64,000 nucleotides of DNA from Bacillus cereus G9842 (GCF_000021305.1 NC_011772.1:4872001-4936000), one strand, 5' to 3'; positions 40,149 to 48,475 are shown, counted from the stretch's first letter. Translations and numbers: made by a program. Notes: generated from the letters alone by a model not told the origin.

Positions 40149-40907
40149 ATGTTACAAAAATTCGGTTTCTCACAATATGAAAGCCAAGCTTATGAAGTTG
40201 TCGTATCAAGCAATGAACCATTAGATGCTACAACAATTGTGAAGCATTCAGGTGTTCCAAAAGCAAAAATATATGAAGTACTAGCACGCCTAATCGATAA
40301 AGGAATGGTAATGGATTCTGTTTCAGAAAAGAAAAAATTGTATACAGCATTACCACTAAAGCTAGCAATTGAAAAATTAACGACAGAATTTCAATCAAAT
40401 ATTAAGGAACTGGAAACAAATATATCAAAAAAATCATTTACAGATGACCGTGTTTGGAGCTTAAAGATGCAATCTTCTATTCGAGTTCAAAGTAAAGAAC
40501 TCATTGAAAGTGCAAAAGAATCAATCCGTATTTCAGCTTGGAATGATACTCTTTTAGAATATCTTCCTTTACTAGAACAAAAAGCAAAACAAGGTGTTCA
40601 AATTGAATCCCTTATTGTTGGAGAAGTAGAAACAGACTTAGAAAACATGCATTTTCTAATCCCAGCTGAAGAGCCTAATGCATTAGAGCGCTACTTGCTA
40701 CTCATCGTTGACGATCGTGAAATTTTATTTGCTGGCGTAGAACAAGAGTCATGGCAAGCGATGAAAACAATGTCACAACCTTTCGTAAAGTTCTTTACAG
40801 AATTTTTCTATCACGACGTTGCACTTGCAAAGATTACTCAAAAACACCATGATCTCTTTATGGAAGATGAGGAAATTAAGAGTTTGTTGATGAAGTTAAG
40901 ATACTAA
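40149..40907 (+). CDS. TrmB-family transcriptional regulator
   Basis: A 252-residue regulator with an N-terminal TrmB winged helix (residues about 5-70; SQYESQAYEVVVSS, GVPKAKIYEVLARLIDKGMV) and a C-terminal ligand domain (about 105-250; IRVQSKELIESAKESIRISAW), as in sugar-responsive TrmB proteins. It starts at ATG 40149 five bases after GGAGG. It faces away from the chemoreceptor gene. Effector and targets are unknown; it may control its divergent neighbour. Confidence 0.87.
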   Translation: MLQKFGFSQYESQAYEVVVSSNEPLDATTIVKHSGVPKAKIYEVLARLIDKGMVMDSVSEKKKLYTALPLKLAIEKLTTEFQSNIKELETNISKKSFTDDRVWSLKMQSSIRVQSKELIESAKESIRISAWNDTLLEYLPLLEQKAKQGVQIESLIVGEVETDLENMHFLIPAEEPNALERYLLLIVDDREILFAGVEQESWQAMKTMSQPFVKFFTEFFYHDVALAKITQKHHDLFMEDEEIKSLLMKLRY

Positions 40908-40920
40908 TTAAATAATAAAC

Positions 40921-40950
40921 AGGAGTCTAGTTTTTCACTTAGACTCCTTT
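40921..40950. terminator. Bidirectional terminator
   Basis: 9-bp stem AGGAGTCTA/TAGACTCCT, between the TrmB gene and the small membrane gene, overlapping the latter's 3' end. Confidence 0.8.
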
Positions 40951-41117
40951 TCGTTTTGTTCCTTTATCTCCATCAACAGCTCAATGATTTTCTCATTTTG
41001 CTCTACCTGTTTCTCTGAATTTTTATAGATGAAACGAACCCATCTAAGTGCAAGAATAATAAGAAACAACGGAAGTATCGAAATTAGAAGACCAATAATT
41101 GAAAAATTCGTATACAT
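40935..41117 (-). CDS. Small membrane protein with coiled-coil tail
   Basis: A 60-residue protein of unknown function: one membrane segment (about residues 7-28) and a charged, heptad-like C-terminal helix (SEKQVEQNEKIIELLMEIKE). The start ATG 41117 follows GAGGTGAGG; the seven-codon longer form is less likely. Such small anchored coiled coils occur widely in Bacillus without known role. Confidence 0.7.
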   Translation of the reverse strand: MYTNFSIIGLLISILPLFLIILALRWVRFIYKNSEKQVEQNEKIIELLMEIKEQNEKESK

Positions 41118-41195
41118 ATACCTCACCTCGCTATACACCCTTTCTCCATTTCTCTACTAAAACCTGCAATTTTTTACAAATAAAAAAAGAACCTA

Positions 41196-42368
41196 TCAAA
41201 CGATAGATTCTTCTTTCGCAAACTGAGTAGAGCGTCCTCTCGTAATCGAGAAAATCGCGCAAAGCAGTGCTAATATAATAAAGCCACCGCCTACCCAAGC
41301 GTTATATATAACAGATGATTTTTCAATAACAACTCCGCCTACTGTTGAACCGAGTGCAATTCCTAAATGAAGCGCAGAGTTATTTAAACCTTGCTGGATA
41401 CCAGCTGATTCCGGTGCAATGTCAATTAAATAATTTTGCTGTGCTGGTGAAATCGCCCAGCTCAGCATACTCCAAAGTCCCATCATAATGATGAAGAGTG
41501 GGAATGAGAATGTCATTAATGGCAACATGAAGATTGCACATGCAAATACGATAATAATCGAGATAATACTTTTCTTCGATCCCCATTTATCAGCAAGCCA
41601 TCCACCGAATCCACCGCCGATTACTGCTGCGATTCCGAAAATGAAGTAAAACACACTAATCCAATTTGCTTCAACATGCATAACATCTTTTAAAAACGGT
41701 GTTAAATATGCATACAATGTTAAATGCCCCGTTAAAAACAAAAATGATGTTAACTGTGCACTTACAATTTTTTTATCTTTTAAAGTAGCAAGTTGTTCTT
41801 TTATTGATAATACCGATGTCGGTGGTACTTTCGTTAAGAACAATGAAATACAAGCAATTGCCATAACTGTTAATACTGAAATCAATACAAATGGCGCACG
41901 CCATCCGTATGCATTTCCGAGTACAAGACCGAGCGGTACTCCAAGTACAAGTGATCCACTAATTCCCATAAAAATGATTCCAATTGCACGCGCACGAAAA
42001 TGCGGTTCTACTACACTAGAAGCAAGTGTTACCGATAGTGCAATAATTAATGAACCACTCGCCGCACAAATAACCCTTGAGAACATTAGCATTCCGTAAT
42101 TCACACTAAATGCCGAAATAATATTTCCGATTAAGAAAATCGATAATGCTCCAACATACAATGTTTTTCTTTCAAACTTCCCTGTCAAAGCTAATAAAAC
42201 TGGACCTGACAAAGCAAATACTACCGAAAATATTGTTATAAGCTGACCAGCTGCGCTAATAGATACTCCTAAATCATTGGCAACTAAATCGAGCGTTCCT
42301 CCTATAATTAGCTCAACCGTTCCGACTACGAAAGCCGCGATAGCTAAAATATAAACACGAAAATTCAA
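41196..42368 (-). CDS. MFS transporter, DHA1-type exporter
   Basis: A 390-residue major facilitator protein with twelve predicted helices. The motif-A-like loop is ALTGKFERKTLY and DKWGSKK, and the family resembles drug or sugar exporters of the AraJ/YdhP group; the substrate is unknown. I place the start at TTG 42368, preceded by GTGGGG at good spacing: the longer ATG-started frame runs through the promoter and operator. A 15-bp perfect inverted repeat lies over the -10 region, so the gene is probably tightly repressed. Confidence 0.88.
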   Translation of the reverse strand: MNFRVYILAIAAFVVGTVELIIGGTLDLVANDLGVSISAAGQLITIFSVVFALSGPVLLALTGKFERKTLYVGALSIFLIGNIISAFSVNYGMLMFSRVICAASGSLIIALSVTLASSVVEPHFRARAIGIIFMGISGSLVLGVPLGLVLGNAYGWRAPFVLISVLTVMAIACISLFLTKVPPTSVLSIKEQLATLKDKKIVSAQLTSFLFLTGHLTLYAYLTPFLKDVMHVEANWISVFYFIFGIAAVIGGGFGGWLADKWGSKKSIISIIIVFACAIFMLPLMTFSFPLFIIMMGLWSMLSWAISPAQQNYLIDIAPESAGIQQGLNNSALHLGIALGSTVGGVVIEKSSVIYNAWVGGGFIILALLCAIFSITRGRSTQFAKEESIV

Positions 42369-42385
42369 GTCTTTCCCCACACTTT

Positions 42386-42421
42386 CTGTTTTGGTTACTA
42401 CGACTATAGTAACCAAAACAG
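42386..42421 (-). promoter_or_regulatory. Palindromic operator over the MFS promoter
   Basis: CTGTTTTGGTTACTA (42386-42400) and TAGTAACCAAAACAG (42407-42421) are perfect inverted 15-bp arms with a 6-base spacer. On the minus strand a TTGCGT/TACTAT promoter pair with 17-bp spacer places the -10 inside the palindrome. No regulator gene is adjacent. Confidence 0.75.
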
Positions 42422-42452
42422 AAAGTGGACGCAAGTACAATTTTTTTACAGT

Positions 42453-42482
42453 AAAAAAGGTAGGCGTATTATACGCCTACCC
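42453..42482 (-). terminator. Terminator of the amino-acid exchanger gene
   Basis: Stem GGTAGGCGTAT/ATACGCCTACC with six Ts on the minus strand, just after the 42488 stop. Confidence 0.85.
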
Positions 42483-42487
42483 TTCCA

Positions 42488-43651
42488 TCATTCTGTTTCT
42501 TTCTTCTTATTCAAGTACCAATACACCGGAAGTCCCGTAAAGACAATTCCAATTGATAAGAAACAACTTACCGGATCATTAATAATCGCACTACCGATTA
42601 CAAAGAACGAACCTAAAATCGCAACGATTGGTACGATTGGGAATAACGGTACACTATATGCACGCTCTTTATTCTTATTACGTTTCCTTAAAATGAAGAC
42701 ACCAATAAACGTCATTACATAGAAAATATAAATAATAAATACGGAAATCTCAGATAGCTTATTCGGATCACTAATAATCATTAAAATAATCCCTAAAATG
42801 ATTTCAACAGTAATCGCATTTGCTGGTGTTTTAAATCTTGGACTTTCCTTTGCAATAAACTTAGCAAATGGAAGTTGTCCACGTTCTGCCATAGACATTG
42901 GAATACGTGGGAACGTTAAAATCTTTCCATTTAAACAACCGAAAATAGAAACGATAATACCGATACTAATAATTTTCCCACCATATTCTCCAAGTAACAT
43001 ACCAGCAGCTGTCGCTGTTGCATTTTCTCCAAGGTCTACAATTTTTGCTGCTGGTAATACATTTAATAACGCCAAGTTAATTAATACGTAAGCAGCAGTT
43101 ACGATTAAAATCCCCACTGTCATTGCTTTCGGTAATAACTTTGTTGGATTCTTCATTTCTCCACCAATCGAAGCAAGTAAAATCCAGCCGTCATAAGCAA
43201 ATAACGTTGCTAAAATTGCCATACCGATACTTTGATTTTCTGATATCGGCACTACTACGTTAAAAATATCACTGTTTCCTTTCCAAAAACCTAACACGAC
43301 AATTAATACAATCGGAATCATTTTCCCAATTGTCGTGATTGTTTGAACGATACCTCCGTATTTTGTTCCCATACTATTTACAAAGCCAAGGAACACAACT
43401 GTTCCGATTGCGATTGGTAAATTCCACACTTTATCTAAATAGAAAAAATTAATCATTAAAGAACTAAAGTATAAACCTAATGTTCCGATAATAGCTGGTC
43501 CATAAACAATTGTTTGCATCCAGCCTGATAAATATCCCCAAAAACTTCCGTAAATCTCCTCTAAATACGTATACAACCCACCATTTTTCGGGATTTGCGC
43601 TCCAATTTCGGCTACTGTTAAACCAATTTTGTTCTTCTCATCATGATGCAT
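42488..43651 (-). CDS. APC-family amino-acid exchanger (SteT-like), N-terminally deleted
   Basis: A 387-residue member of the amino acid-polyamine-organocation family, closest in appearance to the Ser/Thr exchanger SteT, whose members are near 440 residues. The start is ATG 43651, nine bases after GGAAGGAGG. After MHHDEKNKIGL the protein jumps directly to TVAEIGAQIPKNGG, which in SteT-like proteins follows membrane helix 2. Helix 1, its substrate-binding glycine motif (GxxIGSGIF type) and most of helix 2 are missing, about 55 codons, with the frame kept. Transport is probably lost or changed. A complete threonine-type T-box leader precedes it. Confidence 0.85.
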   Translation of the reverse strand: MHHDEKNKIGLTVAEIGAQIPKNGGLYTYLEEIYGSFWGYLSGWMQTIVYGPAIIGTLGLYFSSLMINFFYLDKVWNLPIAIGTVVFLGFVNSMGTKYGGIVQTITTIGKMIPIVLIVVLGFWKGNSDIFNVVVPISENQSIGMAILATLFAYDGWILLASIGGEMKNPTKLLPKAMTVGILIVTAAYVLINLALLNVLPAAKIVDLGENATATAAGMLLGEYGGKIISIGIIVSIFGCLNGKILTFPRIPMSMAERGQLPFAKFIAKESPRFKTPANAITVEIILGIILMIISDPNKLSEISVFIIYIFYVMTFIGVFILRKRNKNKERAYSVPLFPIVPIVAILGSFFVIGSAIINDPVSCFLSIGIVFTGLPVYWYLNKKKETE

Positions 43652-43694
43652 GCTGCGTATCCTCCTTCCAATTCTAGTGTGATGCAAAAATGAA

Positions 43695-43965
43695 ATAAAA
43701 AAACACTCCTCCCTAAAAAAGGGACGAGTGTTGTATTCGTGGTTCCACCCTTGTTTCAATTCGCAAAGTAACACACTTCACCAATTTCTCAAGTCTAAAT
43801 AACGGTTTTTGCCGGCAAGCAATTACTAGATGTTCGTTCACTGCTGCAGTTCAGAGGTGGTAATCTATTTTTCCGTATTAGGAAGCTCACAGCCAAAGGC
43901 TTCCCTCTCTGGGAATCGTAAAAAATTAATCGTGTCCTCATCATCACTTCTTGATGTCGAATTTT
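43695..43965 (-). promoter_or_regulatory. T-box leader, threonine specifier likely
   Basis: On the minus strand the T-box AAGGGTGGAACCACG (43752-43738) precedes a terminator (CACTCGTCCCT/AGGGAGGAGTG plus seven Ts, 43732-43696). Stem I shows the distal AGAGAGGGAAGC...GCTGTGAGCTTCC pattern. Pairing GAGG with CCTC (43857-43854) leaves ACC (43861-43859) followed by A at the specifier position, i.e. threonine. UGC (Cys) in GAACTGC downstream is a weaker alternative. Uncharged tRNA would favour antitermination of the transporter gene. Confidence 0.85.
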
Positions 43966-44089
43966 GTAGTTATTGTTCATTATATTGAATTGTTAGAAAA
44001 AATCAATATATTTTTTTATATAACATAGGAAATATTTCTCTTCTTATATTATAACAGAAGATACAAAACTTCTCTAATTCCCTAAAAAT

Positions 44090-44095
44090 GGTATA
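44090..44095 (+). promoter_or_regulatory. TATAAT box of the 44120 gene
   Basis: GGTATAATTC places a consensus -10 about 25 bases before the start codon; no clear -35 was found. Confidence 0.5.
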
Positions 44096-44119
44096 ATTCA
44101 TTTAGGAGGTGTACCAATA

Positions 44120-44347
44120 ATGATTGCTGTCTTTTGTATCATCGCTACGTTTCTCTCTGTTCTATTCGCTATCATGTATCGAAACAAGTATCCTGGTTAT
44201 AGCATTTTAGCGGTAGCTATTATACCAGCTGTTTCCTTCTACGTATTGGGTAAATATCAATATACGGAAGTGTTTATCGGTTTTGCAATCTTCTACTGCG
44301 TCTTCGGATACATACTAACAATGAAAAGAATCTTATTGAATCATTAA
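44120..44347 (+). CDS. Small three-helix membrane protein, unknown
   Basis: A 75-residue highly hydrophobic protein with three probable membrane segments (about residues 2-20, 25-45 and 50-68). The start ATG 44120 follows AGGAGGTG. Unrecognised; function unknown. It is monocistronic between the T-box region and the secreted repeat protein. Confidence 0.7.
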   Translation: MIAVFCIIATFLSVLFAIMYRNKYPGYSILAVAIIPAVSFYVLGKYQYTEVFIGFAIFYCVFGYILTMKRILLNH

Positions 44348-44350
44348 AAG

Positions 44351-44380
44351 AGACCGATTTCTATAAGTAGAAATCGGTCC
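44351..44380 (-). terminator. Hairpin serving the secreted repeat protein gene
   Basis: 12-bp perfect stem GACCGATTTCTA/TAGAAATCGGTC; the T-rich side is on the minus strand, about 45 bases after that gene. Confidence 0.65.
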
Positions 44381-44424
44381 TCGCATGTACCTTCCGGTTG
44401 CCCCACGAAAGATACATAAATCAA

Positions 44425-45240
44425 TTATTTATCTTCTTTTTTCATAAAAAACTTGTGATGCGGAAGATCCACATTTAATTCCTCTAATTGTTTCTTTTCA
44501 TTGTCTAAAATCGCTTTTGCTTTTGTTTTTGTTGCTTCATCTAATCCCGCAAAGATGTCTTCACGCTTCTCTTTTTCTGGAAGTTTCACACCTAATTTTG
44601 TTAATTCTTCTTTTGCTTGCTCATGCGTTAATTTTCCAGATTTCTTTTGCTCTAAAATCGACTTCGCTTTCTCTTTCGCCTGTTCATCTAAGTTAGCAAA
44701 CATGTCTCCATGCTTACCTTTCTCCGGCATTTTCACGCCTAACTTTGTTAATTCCTCTTTTGCTTGCTCATGCGTTAATTTTCCAGATTTCTTTTGCTCT
44801 AAAATCGACTTCGCTTTTGCTTTCGCCTGATCATCTAATCCTGCAAACATGTCTCCATGTTTACCTTTCTCCGGCATTTTCACGCCTAGCTTTGTTAATT
44901 CCTCTTTTGCTTGCTCATGCGTTAATTTTCCAGATTTCTTTTGCTCTAAAATCGACTTCGCTTTTGCTTTCGCCTGATCATCTAATCCTGCAAACATGTC
45001 TTTACGCTTCTCTTTCTCCGGAAGCTTTACACCTAGTTTCTCTAACTGTTTCTTTGTATCGTCCATAATTGTTTTTACTTTTTGTTTTGTAGCGTCATCC
45101 AAATCCTTTTTCGCCGTTTTTGTAGACTGTTCAGCTGCTGGAGTATTCGTTGCCGCGAATGCCGGAATACCGACTCCTCCAATGATTCCGAATGATAAAG
45201 CACCTGCAATCGCTAAATACCCAACTGTTTTCTTCTTCAT
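44425..45240 (-). CDS. Secreted helical protein with 49-residue tandem repeats
   Basis: A 271-residue exported protein: signal peptide to about residue 29 (AFAAT), then a lysine/glutamate-rich part. Two nearly identical 49-residue units and diverged copies on both sides repeat the pattern DMFAGLDDQAKAKAKSILEQ-KKSGKLTHEQAKEELTKLGV-KMPEKGKHG. The DNA period is 147 bp (catgtctccatg at 44700 and 44847). The amphipathic helices suggest protein or surface binding; function is unknown. The family may relate to DUF2680-like repeats, but I cannot confirm it. Start ATG 45240 behind GAAGGAGG. Confidence 0.8.
   Translation of the reverse strand: MKKKTVGYLAIAGALSFGIIGGVGIPAFAATNTPAAEQSTKTAKKDLDDATKQKVKTIMDDTKKQLEKLGVKLPEKEKRKDMFAGLDDQAKAKAKSILEQKKSGKLTHEQAKEELTKLGVKMPEKGKHGDMFAGLDDQAKAKAKSILEQKKSGKLTHEQAKEELTKLGVKMPEKGKHGDMFANLDEQAKEKAKSILEQKKSGKLTHEQAKEELTKLGVKLPEKEKREDIFAGLDEATKTKAKAILDNEKKQLEELNVDLPHHKFFMKKEDK
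44560..45000 (-). repeat. 147-bp in-gene tandem repeats
   Basis: About three units of 147 bp inside the secreted protein gene, the central ones almost identical at DNA level. That makes copy-number change by slippage or recombination likely. Confidence 0.8.
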
Positions 45241-45340
45241 AGGAAATTTCCTCCTTCATATTTCTAAAGCATGTACACTTTCGTATACAATGCCAATAGT
45301 AATGTTGGTTTCTTAAAATTCCCTTAACGTTTCGAATAAA

Positions 45341-45370
45341 AAACACCGCTCATAATGAGCGGTGTTTCTC
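45341..45370. terminator. Terminator of yidC2
   Basis: ACACCGCTCAT/ATGAGCGGTGT with A- and T-rich flanks, beginning at the end of yidC2. Confidence 0.85.
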
Positions 45371-46152
45371 TATGCTTTTTGTAATTGTAACTCTTCACGT
45401 TCCATTATTTTTCTTAATACGATTGTTTGTGTCATTGTAAATAAGTTACCTGTTATCCAGTACAATACAAGTCCTGATGGCGCCGCAAACCCCATAAATA
45501 GAATCATTGCCGGCATCATAATTTGCTGTATCTTTAGCATCTGTACTTGTTCTCCAGGTGTAATATTAGATTGGAAAACTTTCATCTGAATAAATGTCGT
45601 TAACGCTGCAATAATCGGTAATATATGATATGGATCTGCATGTCCTAAGTTCACCCATAAAAAAGAAGATGTGCGAATCTCTTCCGTTCTGCTAATCGCA
45701 TAATACAAAGCAGAGAAAATCGGCATTTGTATAAAAATTGGCCAGCAACCAGCAAGTGGATTCCAACCGCCTGATTTCATTAGCTCTGACATTTCTTTTT
45801 GATACTGCTTTTGTTTTTCAAGATCTTTGCCTACATCACCGTACTTTTTCTTTAGCTTCTGCAATTCAGGTTGCATTTTCTTCATTTTCGCTTGGCTACG
45901 ATATTGTGAAACAGCTAATGGAATCATCGCTGAACGAATAACGAGCGTCATAATAATGATTGCAATCCCAAAGCTAGCTCCAGGTATATGATGAGCAACA
46001 AATTGAATCATAAACGAGATTGGATATACGAAATAATGATCCCAAATCCCAGTACTATGTGCATCAATTGGGGCTGCATTACTGCAGCCAGATAAAACAA
46101 AAACAAGTAATAATGATAAACTAACGAGCACAGCTCGGTATGATTTTAACAT
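45370..46152 (-). CDS. yidC2: Membrane protein insertase YidC2 (OxaA-type)
   Basis: A 260-residue YidC/Oxa1/Alb3 insertase with a lipoprotein signal (VLSGC, cysteine about residue 22) and five membrane helices. The conserved groove arginine is in IVIMTLVIRSAMIPL-type helix 2 (about residue 72), followed by the coiled coil KKMQPELQKLKKKYG and the GGWNPLAGCWP loop. It inserts membrane proteins, including spore-stage ones in Bacillus. The start ATG 46152 is seven bases after GGAGG (46164-46160). That site is partly inside a hairpin formed with the end of the upstream leader ORF, so expression is probably translationally controlled. Confidence 0.95.
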   Translation of the reverse strand: MLKSYRAVLVSLSLLLVFVLSGCSNAAPIDAHSTGIWDHYFVYPISFMIQFVAHHIPGASFGIAIIIMTLVIRSAMIPLAVSQYRSQAKMKKMQPELQKLKKKYGDVGKDLEKQKQYQKEMSELMKSGGWNPLAGCWPIFIQMPIFSALYYAISRTEEIRTSSFLWVNLGHADPYHILPIIAALTTFIQMKVFQSNITPGEQVQMLKIQQIMMPAMILFMGFAAPSGLVLYWITGNLFTMTQTIVLRKIMEREELQLQKA

Positions 46153-46162
46153 GTTCATTCCT

Positions 46163-46195
46163 CCAATGTTTCGTAATTATTTAGCGAAACATTGG
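46163..46195 (-). promoter_or_regulatory. SD-masking hairpin of yidC2
   Basis: Minus-strand CCAATGTTTCG (46195-46185) pairs perfectly with CGAAACATTGG (46173-46163) across an 11-base loop that holds the leader ORF stop codon. The 3' arm includes the first bases of the yidC2 ribosome binding site GGAGG. A ribosome halted in the last leader codons would open the hairpin and free the site. Confidence 0.82.
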
Positions 46196-46465
46196 TGTAT
46201 ACGGACCGACCTCATCATTCTCTTCACTTGATTCTTGTCTACGTACAGAACGAATCATTCCATATTTATAAAAAATAGAAAATAGCGGTACATTTCCCGC
46301 ACTATCTTCACATGTATCAACTAACGCAAAAGCTCTTTGTCTACCGCTTGATGCTTGTTGACGCACAAAGCGAGAAACATTAGCAAGGAAGAAAACTTCT
46401 AATAAACAAAGTGCCGTCGTTACAAACGATATATATAAAATTGCATCCTGCAATAAAAATTCCAT
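46181..46465 (-). CDS. MifM-like membrane-anchored leader peptide upstream of yidC2
   Basis: A 94-residue protein with one N-terminal membrane segment (about residues 7-32) and a basic then acidic cytosolic tail. Size, anchor and position, 28 bases before yidC2, match B. subtilis MifM (95 residues), a nascent chain that arrests its own translation when YidC activity is low and thereby opens the yidC2 mRNA. The tail MIRSVRRQESSEENDE resembles the remembered MifM arrest segment WIRKVFRMNS...DEED in spacing, with I, R, V, R, S and acidic residues kept. The tryptophan, the methionine and part of the acid cluster differ. Its last four codons form one arm of the SD-masking hairpin. Arrest itself is inferred. 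Confidence 0.8.
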   Translation of the reverse strand: MEFLLQDAILYISFVTTALCLLEVFFLANVSRFVRQQASSGRQRAFALVDTCEDSAGNVPLFSIFYKYGMIRSVRRQESSEENDEVGPYTPMFR

Positions 46466-46718
46466 CGCTTCACATCCTTAATAAGGTCATTTTAGCACAT
46501 TAGGCAAACATTCTCTATTTCCTTTTATTTTCAAAAAAATTATTTTGCATATTTTCTCAAGAAAACAATAATTAAGAAACGTTGTATTCGCTTTCTTTAG
46601 TATATTCACGCACATCAATGAATAGGCTTGATTTATTAGAAATTTATAAAATTTTTGCATTATAATAAAACTATTGCCAGTTTTTGAAAAAACCTTTATT
46701 CTCTTCTTGTAATCAAAA
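46466..46718. other. Divergent intergenic region
   Basis: AT-rich; no gene. A TATAAT at about 46661-46666 could serve the plus-strand YitT-like gene. The leader/yidC2 promoter must lie on the minus side. Confidence 0.5.
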
Positions 46719-47636
46719 ATGAATATGGAGATGAAACATACTATGGGTCAACTAGGAGACGCCGATTACGTTCCCGACACCGCCTTTTTATCCTTCCCAG
46801 CAGCTAAAACATTTCATTTAGAATTTATGATACAGTTGGTTGTTATTTTTATAGCTTCTATTTTGTATGCAATTTCTATGAATATGTTTTTTATCCCGCA
46901 TAATATGATTAGCGGTGGATTCGCTGGTGTAGGGATGATTATCGGTTATTTAATGCACTACAATATCGGTGCACTTATCTTTTTACTAAACATTCCTCTT
47001 CTTATTTTAAGTCACTTTTACTTAGGCAAGAAGACAACCTTTTTAACAGCGTACTTTGTAGCTGTGTCATCTTTAGCGATGAATATTATCCCGGTACACC
47101 AAGTTTCAGACGATATTTTACTTTCTTCTGTATTCGGTGGTGTTATCTGCGGAGCAGCTTCAGGAATTATATTCCGATTTGCTTCTTCAACAGGTGGTTT
47201 TGATGTTGTTGGATTGATTGTAGCAAAATATCGAGATGTTTCAATTGGAGCAATCATATTTGTATTCAACTTAATCTTACTTGTCGCAGCAGGTTTTATT
47301 TTCGGATGGGATATTACACTTTATACGTTAATTAGTCGATTTGTAGTCAGCAAAGTTATCGATGCTGTGCATACGAAACATATTAAATTAACGATAATGA
47401 CTATTACAGAAAAAGGCGAGGAAATAAAAAGCGCACTACTACATCACGGCATACGCGGGGTGACAATGGTAGACGCTGTCGGCGGCTATACAAACCATAA
47501 GAAAAAAATGATTTACACTGTCGTGACTCGCTATGAGTTAGGCGAAATGAAACGTATTATCCGTCAAGTGGATAACAAAGCATTTATGAACATTACTGAA
47601 ACAGTTGAAATTGTCGGCCGTTTCAAACGTATATAA
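46719..47636 (+). CDS. YitT-family membrane protein (DUF161-DUF2179)
   Basis: A 305-residue protein: five to six membrane helices (about residues 35-195; GGFAGVGMI, SSTGGFDVVGL) and a C-terminal DUF2179 cytosolic domain (about 220-300; RGVTMVDAVGGYTNHKKKMIY, TVVTRYELGEMKR). The YitT group is widespread in Firmicutes with no established function. Several ATGs (46719, 46725, 46743) are possible; none has a strong ribosome binding site, so the first 8 residues are uncertain. Confidence 0.85.
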   Translation: MNMEMKHTMGQLGDADYVPDTAFLSFPAAKTFHLEFMIQLVVIFIASILYAISMNMFFIPHNMISGGFAGVGMIIGYLMHYNIGALIFLLNIPLLILSHFYLGKKTTFLTAYFVAVSSLAMNIIPVHQVSDDILLSSVFGGVICGAASGIIFRFASSTGGFDVVGLIVAKYRDVSIGAIIFVFNLILLVAAGFIFGWDITLYTLISRFVVSKVIDAVHTKHIKLTIMTITEKGEEIKSALLHHGIRGVTMVDAVGGYTNHKKKMIYTVVTRYELGEMKRIIRQVDNKAFMNITETVEIVGRFKRI

Positions 47637-47652
47637 AAAAGGTTAATACATT

Positions 47653-47698
47653 AAAGGGCATAACATATTAGTCATATATACTATGTTATGCCCTTTGT
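47653..47698. terminator. Bidirectional terminator
   Basis: 15-bp perfect stem AAAGGGCATAACATA/TATGTTATGCCCTTT with a 14-base loop, between the YitT and acetyltransferase genes. Confidence 0.8.
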
Positions 47699-47746
47699 TA
47701 TTCAACTAACGCACCCTTTAGCATAATAAAATCACGAAGTTTATTA

Positions 47747-48268
47747 CTACAAATCGGAGGATAACATTCCATATACAAAACTATCTGTCCATTCATTTTT
47801 ATTCCAAAAATCTTGTATGAAATGGGCTTCCTTTCTCATACCTATTCGTTCACACAATTTTTTTGAAGCTGTATTACGTGCATCAAGATTAGCTTGTATA
47901 CGATGTACATTACATTCATTAAATAATTTAAACACCAAACTACTTACTGCTTCTGTTGCCAAACCTCTTCCAACTACTTCATTTGAAAAACTATAACCAA
48001 TCTCAACAGTATCCTTCATATTTGTGTACCATACGGATAAGTCACCAACTACTTTAGTCTTGTATATAACTGCCAAACTTAATATTGATTCTTCAGTAAG
48101 TGCATTGTTTGCTAGCTTCTTATTAAATCTTTTCTGCATGTCTTCATGAGTCCACTTATTATGTAATAGGAACTTACATGTATCATCATTATTATAAATA
48201 GCAAATACATCCTGTAAATCAGTACTCTTAAAAGGTCTAATTATTAATCTTTCTGTTGTGATTTCCAA
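47747..48268 (-). CDS. GNAT acetyltransferase, RimJ/RimL-like
   Basis: A 173-residue GNAT-fold protein. The N-terminal ITTERLIIRPFKSTDLQDVF block and the acetyl-CoA loop region VVGRGLATEAV (about residues 95-105) identify the RimJ/RimL-like group, which acetylates N-termini or small molecules; the substrate is unknown. NVHRIQANLDARNTASKKL is the typical late motif. The start ATG 48268 has a weak ribosome binding site (GGGAGCTAACTTGG). Confidence 0.85.
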   Translation of the reverse strand: MEITTERLIIRPFKSTDLQDVFAIYNNDDTCKFLLHNKWTHEDMQKRFNKKLANNALTEESILSLAVIYKTKVVGDLSVWYTNMKDTVEIGYSFSNEVVGRGLATEAVSSLVFKLFNECNVHRIQANLDARNTASKKLCERIGMRKEAHFIQDFWNKNEWTDSFVYGMLSSDL

Positions 48269-48475
48269 GTTAGCTCCCCTCCCTTACATTCATGCTACAA
48301 AACATTTTTTATTGTATTTAAGCCTCCTTCTTAGATCTCACCTTGATTACATATTTCATCATAATAAATTAAAATCCTTCTTCCACTAAACTGCATTGTT
48401 AATGGTATTTCCTTACGCTTTTTATTTTTTACACTTATTACAAAATCAGATAATTCTATTATTATGTCCCTAAAT

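Noticed and set aside
43795..43980. 61-codon frame within the T-box leader
   Set aside because: It coincides with stem I and the specifier region, which explain the conservation; no ribosome site.
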